From a virus: a stretch of 23,867 bases of DNA. The position numbers and the translations under genes were made by a program. The stretch spans positions 8,493 to 32,359 of IMG/VR virus record IMGVR_UViG_3300002350_000009, one strand, 5' to 3'. Below the pieces are notes generated by a model. It was not told the origin of the DNA. It did not search any database and saw only the letters and a list, made by a program, of their open reading frames with translations. Below are positions 8,262 through 16,583 of the stretch, one piece after another; the first letter of the stretch is position 1, and the number at the start of each line of letters is the position of its first letter.

Positions 8262-11200
8262 ATGCATTTCCAAAGAAACATAACAAGAATACAAGATCAA
8301 GACGACTTTTCTGGAGTACCAGCCTCTGGACAAGCCGTTTTTTTTGATGGTGAAAATTTTATCACATCAGATCTTCTTGGATCGCAAGGTCAACAGGGTT
8401 TTCAAGGTTCCCAAGGCTTACAAGGAATGATTGGTGTTCAAGGACATCAAGGACAAATGGGTGAACAAGGTCTACAAGGAGATCAAGGTGACCAAGGTAA
8501 TCAAGGGTCTATTGGTGTTGGGCTTACTTTTCGTGGAGCCTATAACCCTAGTTCACAATATTATGTAAATGATGTGGTTACATATGGTGGTTCGTCTTGG
8601 ATTTGCATATCAACTATTGACGGAGTTACCCCTGCGGAAAATAGTTGGTGGACAATTTTTGCTGAAAAAGGAACAAATGGATCACAAGGATCACAAGGAT
8701 TTCAAGGAAGGCAAGGGTTACAAGGTTTACAAGGAAACCAAGGTTTTCAAGGAAGACAAGGGTTTCAAGGTCATCAGGGAGATCAAGGTTGGCAAGGCCA
8801 TCAAGGCTTTCAAGGAAGACAAGGTTTTCAAGGCCATCAGGGAGAACAGGGTGATCAAGGTCATCAAGGGTTTCAAGGAAGACAAGGTTTTCAAGGTGAA
8901 CAGGGCAATCAAGGATCACAGGGAGATCAAGGCGATCAAGGATTGCAAGGTGAACAAGGCTTACAAGGCTTACAAGGCTTACAAGGCTTACAAGGACACC
9001 AAGGCGAACAAGGTTTTCAAGGGGAACAAGGAAATCAAGGTGAACAGGGTTATCAAGGCAATCAGGGTGACCAAGGATCACAGGGTGATCAGGGTTTTCA
9101 AGGTACAACACCTTTAATTTGCACTACGCAAAACACAGGCGAATATTATTTTCAAACAGTTGGTGAAAATTATTATCAAAGTCCTATAGCAACAGGTTTA
9201 TCATTTGGTGCTGGACAAACACTGTCTGTATACGCACCAACTGATAATGTTATACAGTACATGCGAATAACTTCCTATAATCCCACAACAGGGAATATAG
9301 TTGCAGTTGTTACGCATTCTTCAAGTCCTGGATTTAAAACATACGACACTCTTTCAATTTGTCTTGCAGGAAAAGTTGGTGAGCAAGGTAATCAAGGTTA
9401 CCAAGGACAACAAGGAAACCAAGGACATCAAGGGTTTCAAGGAGAACAAGGTTTTCAAGGAAATCAGGGTGATCAAGGTTTACAAGGTCACCAAGGTTTT
9501 CAAGGTGACCAAGGCTTACAAGGCAATCAAGGATTTCAAGGAGAACAGGGCTTTCAAGGTAATCAGGGAGAACAAGGTTTCCAAGGCGAACAAGGTAATC
9601 AGGGAGATCAAGGAGATCAAGGTTCACAAGGATTTCAAGGAGAACAGGGTGATCAGGGTGATCAGGGTTTTCAAGGTGAACAAGGTTTACAAGGAGATCA
9701 AGGATCACAGGGAAATCAAGGCGACCAAGGATCGCAGGGCGACCAAGGATTGCAGGGTGAACAAGGATTTCAAGGAAATCAAGGCGACCAAGGATTTCAA
9801 GGAGAACAAGGTCAACAAGGCTCACAAGGAAATCAGGGTGATCAAGGAGATCAAGGCGACCAAGGTTTTCAAGGAGAACAAGGTGAACAGGGAAATCAAG
9901 GAGATCAAGGTAATCAAGGAGAACAGGGTAATCAAGGATCACAAGGGGAACAAGGTTATCAAGGTTGGCAAGGCGAACAAGGCTCGCAAGGAAATCAGGG
10001 AGATCAAGGCGAGCGTGGAATTGCTGCATTGTCTTGGACATACAAGGTAAATACAACAACTCTTACAGATCTTGATCCTACTAATGACTATATAAGTTTT
10101 AATGCTGATCCTTTTACTTCGGCTACTCAGGTTAAAGTAGATGATAATCCATACGGAATAAATACTACCCTACATGATTTATTTTTAAGTATTCAGAGTG
10201 GTTATTTAACTTTAACCCATCAAGCCAATCCTTCAACATATGTTACTTATCAAATAACTTCTTGCGTAGATGGTACTGCAACAAATGATACTGTAGATGG
10301 AAGTTATGTAATATTTAATGTGACACTAGTTAGTACATACGGAGTAATAAATAACGAAGATTTTGTTACTCTGTCTATTGGTCTTGTTGGTTCGCAAGGC
10401 TATCAGGGTTTTCAAGGGAACCAAGGCTCACAAGGTTATCAAGGATCACAGGGTAATCAAGGATCACAAGGATCACAAGGAAATCAAGGTGACCAAGGTG
10501 ACCAAGGTGATCAAGGAGAACAGGGTTCGCAAGGCGATCAAGGTTCACAAGGAAATCAGGGAGATCAAGGTGGCCAAGGAGAACAAGGTTTTCAAGGTGA
10601 TCAAGGTGAACAGGGTTTCCAAGGTGATCAAGGATCACAAGGAAATCAGGGATTACAAGGTGAACAAGGCAATCAAGGCAATCAAGGCTTTCAAGGTGAA
10701 CAAGGGTTTCAAGGAAATCAAGGTTATCAAGGTTGGCAGGGTGAACAAGGTTCTCAAGGTAATCAAGGATCAGATGCATTATGGAATTTCACAGGTGCTT
10801 ACAGTGGCGGTGCATCGTATGCTATAGGTGATATAGCAACTTATTTAGGGCAAACTTGGTATCGCATTCATTCTAATGGTGGCAATCTTGGGGATACGCC
10901 CTCAGAAGGAACTTTTTGGACATTGATTGCTCAGAAAGGTGACCAAGGTCAACAAGGTTTACAAGGCAATCAGGGTGACCAAGGTTTCCAAGGAGATCAG
11001 GGTTTCCAAGGCAATCAAGGTGATCAAGGATTCCAAGGTGAACAGGGATTACAAGGCGATCAGGGCTATCAAGGGTTTCAAGGAGAACAAGGTTTTCAAG
11101 GTGAACAAGGTAATCAGGGAGATCAAGGATTACAAGGTTTTCAAGGCGAACAAGGCAACCAAGGATTTCAAGGTTTACAAGGATCACAGGGCGATCAAGG

Positions 11201-14200
11201 ATTTCAAGGTGAACAAGGTTTCCAAGGTAATCAGGGCCATCAAGGTTTTCAAGGAGAACAGGGAGAACAAGGGATTCAAGGCCATCAAGGATTCCAAGGT
11301 TATCAAGGTGAACAAGGTATTCAAGGAGATCAGGGTTATCAAGGTTTTCAAGGAGAACAAGGGTTTCAAGGTGAACAAGGATTTCAAGGTGAACAAGGTA
11401 ATCAAGGCGATCAAGGATTCCAAGGAAATCAAGGAGATCAGGGATCACAGGGTGACCAAGGTTATCAGGGTTATCAAGGCGAGCAAGGCTATCAAGGGGA
11501 TCAAGGCTACCAAGGTGTTCAAGGACCAAAGAACACGGAAAACGCTCACACATCTGCTCGTTTAGCAACAACTACCGCCCTTAATAATTCCCCAACTTAC
11601 ACTGCTGGAAGTGCAGATGCATCTAATGGTACTGGCGTTGGTGCTTATATTCAAGCCACTACAAATGGGGCTTTGTCTGTTGATAGTGTTGCTGTAGCTG
11701 TTGGTGATAGAATATTAGTTAAAAATCAATCTGATGCAAGACAGAATGGTATTTATACAGTTGATGCCACTGGTGGACCATCTGCTTTATACAAACTCAT
11801 CAGAGCAACAGACTTTGATAATCATATCGCTGCTCAAGTTGAGTATGGCGATTATCTATTTATAGTAGCTGGAACAGTAAATAATAATACTTCTTCTTTG
11901 CAAAATAGTGTTGGTTCTAATGTAGATGGAAGTATTCGTATTGGAACTGATGATATAACCTTTACACAAGTTGGTGGTATTGGACCACAGGGTTATCAGG
12001 GCGTTACTGGTGCTGGTGGTGCTTTAGGTTATTACGGATCTTTCTATTCTGATTTAACTCAGACTGCTGCTTCAACAGCTACAGCTTATGCGATGACATT
12101 TAACAATACGCCAGATGCTAATGGCGTTTCTATACAATCAAACTCTCAGATTAAAGTTGCTCATCCTGGAACTTATGATCTACAGTTTTCTGCTCAATTA
12201 TATTATTCTGGCGGTGGTGGTAATGGACAAACTGTACAGATTTGGTTTAAATTAAATGGCGTAGATGTTGCTGATTCTGCCACAAAAGTAAATGTTACTT
12301 CAAATAACCCATTTAATGTTGCTGCTTGGGATTATCTTTTTACTACCACATCTGCTAATGAATATATAGAAATAATGTGGAGTACTGATAATACTAATAT
12401 TCAACTTTTAAGGAACACATCTACATCTCCAGCACCAGCTATACCATCAGTAATTGCAACTGTAATGCAAGTGATGTATACACAAGTTGGTCCACAAGGT
12501 AATCAGGGGTTGCAGGGATTGCAGGGGTCACAAGGTAATCAAGGTTTACAAGGTCATCAAGGTTTACAAGGTCTTAAGGGCGATCAAGGATATCAAGGTA
12601 ATCAAGGATTACAAGGTCACCAAGGCATTCAAGGTCATCAGGGCGTTCAAGGATATCAAGGTTATCAAGGGATTTTAGGCGAACAAGGATTTCAAGGTCA
12701 TCAAGGAAATCAAGGTATACAAGGTCATCAGGGCGAACAGGGTTTCCAAGGTCATCAAGGAGAACAGGGCGAACAAGGATTTCAAGGAGAACAGGGTTTT
12801 CAAGGAAATCAAGGTGATCAAGGTGATCAAGGATTTCAAGGGGAACAAGGTCAACAAGGCCATCAAGGCAATCAGGGTGACCAAGGATTTCAAGGGAATC
12901 AAGGAGATCAAGGTTTTCAAGGTGAGCAAGGATTCCAAGGAAATCAAGGAGAACAGGGATTTCAAGGTTTTCAAGGAGATCAGGGAAATCAAGGTTCGCA
13001 GGGTGAACAAGGTTCACAGGGTGATCAAGGATTCCAAGGAGAACATGGAAATCAAGGTGATCAGGGATCACAAGGTGATCAGGGATTACAAGGCGATCAA
13101 GGCAATTATGGAAATCAAGGCGACCAAGGATATCAGGGAGCAACTGGTAGCTTTGGTGGTGTAACAGTTGAATATAAAATAGACACAAATAATTATTTTA
13201 TCAATGATCCAGGCGACAACTACATAAGATTTAACAATGCTTCTCTTGCATCAGCTACGCATGTTATAATTGATGATAATCCAAATAATGCAAACATAGA
13301 TCTTTCTCTATTCTTAGCCACAATCTCTGCTTCAACAAGCACTATGAAAGGTCATTTCAAATTATCTAAGAAAAATGACTCTACAGTATTTGCACTTTAC
13401 ACTATAAGCAATTCCTCAGAACAAGAGCCTAGCTTCTTTGATGTTACAATTTCTTATTTATCTGGAAGTGGCTCGTTTTCTAATGATGATGAAGTATTGC
13501 TCACCTTTGCAAGAACTGGTGATAAGGGTGATACTGGCTATCAGGGATATCAAGGGTATCAGGGAGAACAGGGGCAACAGGGTTATCAAGGCATAAATAG
13601 GGGTGTCTATACTGCAAGTCCAACTGCTCCATTATCGCCAACTGCTGGCGATCTTTGGATAGATACATCAACTGGTATTTTTTACATATATGTTGTAGAT
13701 ACAGATAGTTCACAGTGGGTTCAATTTGTAGGTGCAAAAGGCGAACAAGGATTTCAAGGTGCTGGTTTCCAAGGAAGTCAAGGAACTCAAGGCACACAAG
13801 GCGTACAAGGAAATCAAGGAGAACAAGGTTTTCAAGGTGCTGGTTTTCAAGGTTTTCAAGGAGAACAGGGCGAACAAGGGTTGCAAGGTTTTCAAGGAGA
13901 ACAGGGAGATCAGGGTGGCATAGGATCGCAGGGAGATCAAGGTTATCAGGGTGAACAAGGATACCAAGGACAACAAGGATTTCAAGGAAATCAGGGCTAT
14001 CAGGGAGAACAAGGAAATCAAGGTTATCAAGGATACCAAGGCTATCAGGGAGATGTGCCTTATACTTATACTGGCACATGGTCTGCTTTAACTACCTATG
14101 TTTTAAATGATGCTGCTACTTATCAAGGATCATTGTATCAATTGACCAATGTTGGAAGTTGGTCTTTGGGAGCGACACCTCCAAACAACGGATGGACTTT

Positions 14201-16571
14201 ATTGGTTCAAAAGGGTAATCAAGGAGATCAAGGAAATCAAGGAGAACAAGGTTTTCAAGGAAATCAAGGTTTCCAAGGATACCAAGGAGAACAAGGATAC
14301 CAAGGTGAACAAGGGAACCAAGGCGAACAAGGAAATCAAGGTTATCAAGGATACCAAGGAGATTTGGGTCTTCAAGGATCTCAAGGGGTTCAAGGAGATC
14401 AGGGAGAACAAGGTTATCAAGGCGATCAGGGCTATCAAGGAGAAATTGGCTATCAAGGCGATCAAGGTTATCAAGGAGATCAAGGGGATCAAGGATATCA
14501 AGGCGATCAAGGTTATCAAGGTTTTCAAGGCGAACAAGGTAATCAAGGACTGCAAGGTGATCAAGGATTTCAAGGAAATCAAGGAGAACAAGGAGAACAA
14601 GGCGAACAAGGTAATCAAGGAGAACAAGGTTATCAAGGAATTAGAGGGTATCAAGGATTTCAAGGAGATCAAGGAAATCAAGGTGATCAAGGAGAACAAG
14701 GCGATCAAGGTTTTCAAGGAAACCAAGGTTTTCAAGGAAATCAAGGATACCAAGGAGAGCAAGGTGATCAAGGAAATCAAGGCTATCAAGGCTATCAAGG
14801 CTATCAAGGAACATCTGGTTCTGGCGTAACCATTCAAGGTTCAGAAACATGGGAAAACATATTTAACAATGAAACTGCTGGTGCATCTTTAGGTGATATG
14901 TGGATTGTCACAAATGTAAATCAAGGAACAGCTACTCAGGCATGTCCTAATCCAACTGGTGGCACAGCATCTATAGGCGATGGTTTGATTTATACTGGTT
15001 CATCTCCAGTATATTGGCAGAATGTGAGTCTTGTAAGAGGACCACAAGGATTTCAAGGTATTTTAGGAAGTCAAGGAAGTCAAGGAAGTCAAGGAGTTCA
15101 AGGATCTATTGGATCTCAAGGTAACCAAGGAAATCAAGGTATTCAAGGTTCTGTTGGACCTCAAGGAAACCAAGGCAATCAAGGAAGACAGGGTATAACT
15201 GGATCTCAAGGTTTTCAAGGAAATCAAGGTAATCAAGGATTTCAAGGAACTGTTGGAACGATAGGATCTCAAGGAAATCAAGGCTTACAAGGTGATCAAG
15301 GTTTTCAAGGCAGACAAGGATTTCAAGGAATACTTGGTAATCAAGGCTACCAAGGTAATCAGGGTTTATCTGGTGGTACTGGATCACAGGGATCGGCTGG
15401 AAATAATGGAAATCAAGGTTTTCAAGGCAATCAAGGCAATCAAGGAAACCAAGGTTTTCAATCTAGTGGTTCTGTGACTTCTGTATCATTATCTGCACCA
15501 GCCATATTCAATGTTTCTGGATCGCCAGTTATAAATGCTGGAACTTTCACAGTTACATTTGTAAATCAATCTGGAAATACTGTACTTGCTTCCCCAAATG
15601 GTTCTACTGGTGTTCCATCTTTTAGATCTTTAGTTCCTGCCGATATACCTACGCTTAATCAAAATACTACTGGTGTAGCTACAACAGCAATAAATATTTC
15701 TGGTGGTTCTATAGGTGGTATTCCATATCAATCTGGAACAAGTTCAACAGCAATTTTAGCAGCAGGAACTAGTGATCAAGTTTTAAAATCAAATGGTTCA
15801 TCTGCTCCATCTTGGATAAATCAAAGTTCAATTACTGCTGGTGGTCTATCGACTACTCTTGCTGTTGGTTCTGGTGGAACTGGGCTTACTTCTGCTGGAA
15901 CAAGTGGGAATGTTCTTACAAGCAATGGCTCTACTTGGACTAGCTCGCCAGCAGTTAGCTCGAATCCAACAGGATCAATAATTGCTTTTGCTGGTACTAC
16001 TGCTCCTGCTGGATGGTTATTATGTGATGGTACAAATACTTATTCTAGAACTACTTATGCTGCATTATTTACTGTAATTGGAACAACATATAGTGCAGGA
16101 AATGGTAGCACATTTGGAGTACCAGACTTAAGAGGCAGAACAATAATTGGTGTTGGAACTGGTGTTGGTCTTACGAATAGGGGATTGGCTGTTAAAATAG
16201 GTACAGAAACAGTCACTTTAAATTCATCTCAAATACCAGCACATACTCATCCTAATGCTGTATATGGTGGTAGCACTGGTGGTATGTCTGCTAATCAAGT
16301 GCATTCACACTCTGCGGTTTGGGTTGCTGGAGGTGGTCAAATAGGAAGAGGTGCTTATGGATTTGCTAATCTTGGTGGTGGTTATCAAGGAAGACTTATA
16401 GTGTCTGGTGGTTCAGAGTATGGACAATACTGTACGGTTGGAGATAGTCCTAGCATTGATCATACCCATACATTTACGCCATATATAAGCAATGCCAACA
16501 ATACTGGTGGTGGTTATTCGCATGATAACATGCAACCAAGCATAGCATTAAACTACATAATAAAAACTTAG
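8262..16571 (+). CDS. Giant modular collagen-like tail fibre with C-terminal collar tip
   Basis: A single intact 2769-residue frame; ATG 8262 with GGAG at 8248-8251. Gly-X-Gln triplet blocks (X mostly F, E, N, D, L, Y, S, H) alternate with globular inserts. In residues: short N-terminal anchor 1-39; CBM5/12-like module 87-136; unknown beta insert 281-372; paralogous inserts 586-709 and 1626-1755; second CBM-like 838-892; tail-fibre module 1088-1242 with GDRILVKNQ-type motif; C1q/jelly-roll-like module 1247-1409; GDLWIDTSTG module 1776-1827; third CBM-like 1931-1984; GDMWIV module 2184-2259; Ser/Thr/Gly-rich stalk 2400-2568; tail-collar domain from about 2569 with HTH, HSH and HTH motifs and an end (QPSIALNYIIK) shared with the collar genes downstream. 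No signal peptide is visible, which fits a virion fibre made in the cytoplasm. It is most likely a long receptor- or surface-binding fibre; which tail part it attaches to is unknown. Confidence 0.88.
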   Translation: MHFQRNITRIQDQDDFSGVPASGQAVFFDGENFITSDLLGSQGQQGFQGSQGLQGMIGVQGHQGQMGEQGLQGDQGDQGNQGSIGVGLTFRGAYNPSSQYYVNDVVTYGGSSWICISTIDGVTPAENSWWTIFAEKGTNGSQGSQGFQGRQGLQGLQGNQGFQGRQGFQGHQGDQGWQGHQGFQGRQGFQGHQGEQGDQGHQGFQGRQGFQGEQGNQGSQGDQGDQGLQGEQGLQGLQGLQGLQGHQGEQGFQGEQGNQGEQGYQGNQGDQGSQGDQGFQGTTPLICTTQNTGEYYFQTVGENYYQSPIATGLSFGAGQTLSVYAPTDNVIQYMRITSYNPTTGNIVAVVTHSSSPGFKTYDTLSICLAGKVGEQGNQGYQGQQGNQGHQGFQGEQGFQGNQGDQGLQGHQGFQGDQGLQGNQGFQGEQGFQGNQGEQGFQGEQGNQGDQGDQGSQGFQGEQGDQGDQGFQGEQGLQGDQGSQGNQGDQGSQGDQGLQGEQGFQGNQGDQGFQGEQGQQGSQGNQGDQGDQGDQGFQGEQGEQGNQGDQGNQGEQGNQGSQGEQGYQGWQGEQGSQGNQGDQGERGIAALSWTYKVNTTTLTDLDPTNDYISFNADPFTSATQVKVDDNPYGINTTLHDLFLSIQSGYLTLTHQANPSTYVTYQITSCVDGTATNDTVDGSYVIFNVTLVSTYGVINNEDFVTLSIGLVGSQGYQGFQGNQGSQGYQGSQGNQGSQGSQGNQGDQGDQGDQGEQGSQGDQGSQGNQGDQGGQGEQGFQGDQGEQGFQGDQGSQGNQGLQGEQGNQGNQGFQGEQGFQGNQGYQGWQGEQGSQGNQGSDALWNFTGAYSGGASYAIGDIATYLGQTWYRIHSNGGNLGDTPSEGTFWTLIAQKGDQGQQGLQGNQGDQGFQGDQGFQGNQGDQGFQGEQGLQGDQGYQGFQGEQGFQGEQGNQGDQGLQGFQGEQGNQGFQGLQGSQGDQGFQGEQGFQGNQGHQGFQGEQGEQGIQGHQGFQGYQGEQGIQGDQGYQGFQGEQGFQGEQGFQGEQGNQGDQGFQGNQGDQGSQGDQGYQGYQGEQGYQGDQGYQGVQGPKNTENAHTSARLATTTALNNSPTYTAGSADASNGTGVGAYIQATTNGALSVDSVAVAVGDRILVKNQSDARQNGIYTVDATGGPSALYKLIRATDFDNHIAAQVEYGDYLFIVAGTVNNNTSSLQNSVGSNVDGSIRIGTDDITFTQVGGIGPQGYQGVTGAGGALGYYGSFYSDLTQTAASTATAYAMTFNNTPDANGVSIQSNSQIKVAHPGTYDLQFSAQLYYSGGGGNGQTVQIWFKLNGVDVADSATKVNVTSNNPFNVAAWDYLFTTTSANEYIEIMWSTDNTNIQLLRNTSTSPAPAIPSVIATVMQVMYTQVGPQGNQGLQGLQGSQGNQGLQGHQGLQGLKGDQGYQGNQGLQGHQGIQGHQGVQGYQGYQGILGEQGFQGHQGNQGIQGHQGEQGFQGHQGEQGEQGFQGEQGFQGNQGDQGDQGFQGEQGQQGHQGNQGDQGFQGNQGDQGFQGEQGFQGNQGEQGFQGFQGDQGNQGSQGEQGSQGDQGFQGEHGNQGDQGSQGDQGLQGDQGNYGNQGDQGYQGATGSFGGVTVEYKIDTNNYFINDPGDNYIRFNNASLASATHVIIDDNPNNANIDLSLFLATISASTSTMKGHFKLSKKNDSTVFALYTISNSSEQEPSFFDVTISYLSGSGSFSNDDEVLLTFARTGDKGDTGYQGYQGYQGEQGQQGYQGINRGVYTASPTAPLSPTAGDLWIDTSTGIFYIYVVDTDSSQWVQFVGAKGEQGFQGAGFQGSQGTQGTQGVQGNQGEQGFQGAGFQGFQGEQGEQGLQGFQGEQGDQGGIGSQGDQGYQGEQGYQGQQGFQGNQGYQGEQGNQGYQGYQGYQGDVPYTYTGTWSALTTYVLNDAATYQGSLYQLTNVGSWSLGATPPNNGWTLLVQKGNQGDQGNQGEQGFQGNQGFQGYQGEQGYQGEQGNQGEQGNQGYQGYQGDLGLQGSQGVQGDQGEQGYQGDQGYQGEIGYQGDQGYQGDQGDQGYQGDQGYQGFQGEQGNQGLQGDQGFQGNQGEQGEQGEQGNQGEQGYQGIRGYQGFQGDQGNQGDQGEQGDQGFQGNQGFQGNQGYQGEQGDQGNQGYQGYQGYQGTSGSGVTIQGSETWENIFNNETAGASLGDMWIVTNVNQGTATQACPNPTGGTASIGDGLIYTGSSPVYWQNVSLVRGPQGFQGILGSQGSQGSQGVQGSIGSQGNQGNQGIQGSVGPQGNQGNQGRQGITGSQGFQGNQGNQGFQGTVGTIGSQGNQGLQGDQGFQGRQGFQGILGNQGYQGNQGLSGGTGSQGSAGNNGNQGFQGNQGNQGNQGFQSSGSVTSVSLSAPAIFNVSGSPVINAGTFTVTFVNQSGNTVLASPNGSTGVPSFRSLVPADIPTLNQNTTGVATTAINISGGSIGGIPYQSGTSSTAILAAGTSDQVLKSNGSSAPSWINQSSITAGGLSTTLAVGSGGTGLTSAGTSGNVLTSNGSTWTSSPAVSSNPTGSIIAFAGTTAPAGWLLCDGTNTYSRTTYAALFTVIGTTYSAGNGSTFGVPDLRGRTIIGVGTGVGLTNRGLAVKIGTETVTLNSSQIPAHTHPNAVYGGSTGGMSANQVHSHSAVWVAGGGQIGRGAYGFANLGGGYQGRLIVSGGSEYGQYCTVGDSPSIDHTHTFTPYISNANNTGGGYSHDNMQPSIALNYIIKT
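8520..8668 (+). other. CBM5/12-like module 1 in giant fibre
   Basis: A segment of about 50 residues, with pattern FRGAY ... NDVVTYGGSSW ... P ... WW ... KG, matches the short aromatic chitin/cellulose-binding type (GD/ND-x-V-x-Y-x-G then W). It is followed at once by a new Gly-X-Gln block. Two related copies lie at 10774 and 14053. Carbohydrate binding is inferred. Confidence 0.6.
8955..8990 (+). repeat. Four perfect tandem copies of a 9-base collagen unit
   Basis: CAAGGCTTA is repeated four times without a change and encodes consecutive Gln-Gly-Leu. The surrounding units are scrambled by synonymous changes, so this run looks recently expanded by slippage. Confidence 0.85.
10018..10386 (+). 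other. Beta insert A1 of giant fibre (paralogue of 13138-13524)
   Basis: About 123 residues separate two collagen blocks. They align by eye with the insert at 13138-13524. Shared landmarks are Y-K-[VI]-[ND]-T near the start, N-D-Y-I-S/R-F-N, S-A-T-x-V-x-[VI]-D-D-N-P, a Y-x-I-[TS] strand and a closing V-x-L-[ST]-[IF] before Gly-X-Gln resumes. I do not recognise a named family. Confidence 0.6.
10774..10935 (+). other. CBM5/12-like module 2 in giant fibre
   Basis: About 54 residues with FTGAY ... GDIATYLGQTWYRI ... TPSEGTFWTLIAQKG. The layout is the same as in module 1: aromatic start, G-D-x-A-x-Y-x-G, then Pro and Trp before the next collagen block. Confidence 0.6.
11523..11985 (+). other. Tail-fibre module with GDRILVKNQ motif
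   Basis: This insert of about 154 residues contains ARLATTTAL, then V-D-S-V-A-V-A-V-GDRILVKNQ-x-D-A-R-x-NGIYTV and a [K]LIRATDFD strand. The arrangement occurs widely in phage tail fibres and appendages, where it precedes a receptor-binding part. It is recognised from memory of the pattern. Confidence 0.65.
12000..12485 (+). other. C1q/jelly-roll-like module
   Basis: About 160 residues, beginning GYYGSFYSDLTQTA and including the strands HPGTYDLQFSAQLYYSG, VQIWFKLNGVDV and IEIMWSTDNTNIQLL. The order resembles the C1q/TNF-like jelly-roll found next to collagen segments in animals and in some bacterial and phage collagen-like proteins. It would be a natural trimerisation unit for the collagen-like rods on both sides. 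Confidence 0.5.
13138..13524 (+). other. Beta insert A2 of giant fibre (paralogue of 10018-10386)
   Basis: About 129 residues, sharing landmarks with insert A1 (VEYKIDTN, DNYIRFNNA, ATHVIIDDNP, FALYTIS, DDEVLLTF). Divergence from A1 is large, so the duplication is old. Confidence 0.6.
14053..14212 (+). other. CBM5/12-like module 3 in giant fibre
   Basis: About 53 residues with YTGTWSALTTY, NDAATYQGSLYQL and TPPNNGWTLLVQKG. This is the most divergent of the three copies but keeps the same aromatic and Gly/Pro/Trp landmarks. Confidence 0.55.
15970..16571 (+). other. Phage tail collar domain at giant fibre C-terminus
   Basis: Features are GSIIAFAGTTAPAGWLLCDG, Y-S-R-x-T-Y-A-A-LF-x-VIGTTY, F-x-V-PDLRGR and a QPSIALNYIIK end, with HTH, HSH and HTH motifs. 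This is the same domain as in the three stand-alone genes at 19414, 20109 and 20801. It probably forms the trimeric tip. Confidence 0.85.
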
Positions 16572-16583
16572 GATATATGCAAT

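Larger units (their letters stand above)
8379..15459 (+). repeat. Gly-X-Gln collagen-like repeat blocks of giant fibre
   Basis: The basic unit is nine bases, GGN-NNN-CAR. The blocks lie at about 8379-8515, 8667-9105, 9376-10017, 10387-10773, 10936-11522, 12486-13137, 13525-13587, 13741-14052, 14213-14811 and 15037-15459. Summing these gives roughly 1400 residues, or about 470 triplets (an estimate, not a count). Glutamine occupies nearly every third position and proline is almost absent. Synonymous codons vary widely, so the DNA repeat is degenerate while the protein repeat is strict. Confidence 0.9.

Noticed and set aside
9106-9375. Insertion sequence or intron interrupting the collagen gene at globular inserts
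   Set aside because: The inserts keep the reading frame, have no terminal inverted repeats or target duplications that I can see, and read as beta-rich protein modules.
8569-15477. Many long open frames on both strands inside the collagen-like regions (for example 9334-10059 on the minus strand and 14149-14829 in another plus frame)
   Set aside because: The nine-base unit GGN-NNN-CAR seldom makes a stop in other frames, so long low-complexity frames (Lys/Ile/Val-rich or Leu/Asp-rich) arise by necessity. They lack ribosome sites and ordinary protein composition.
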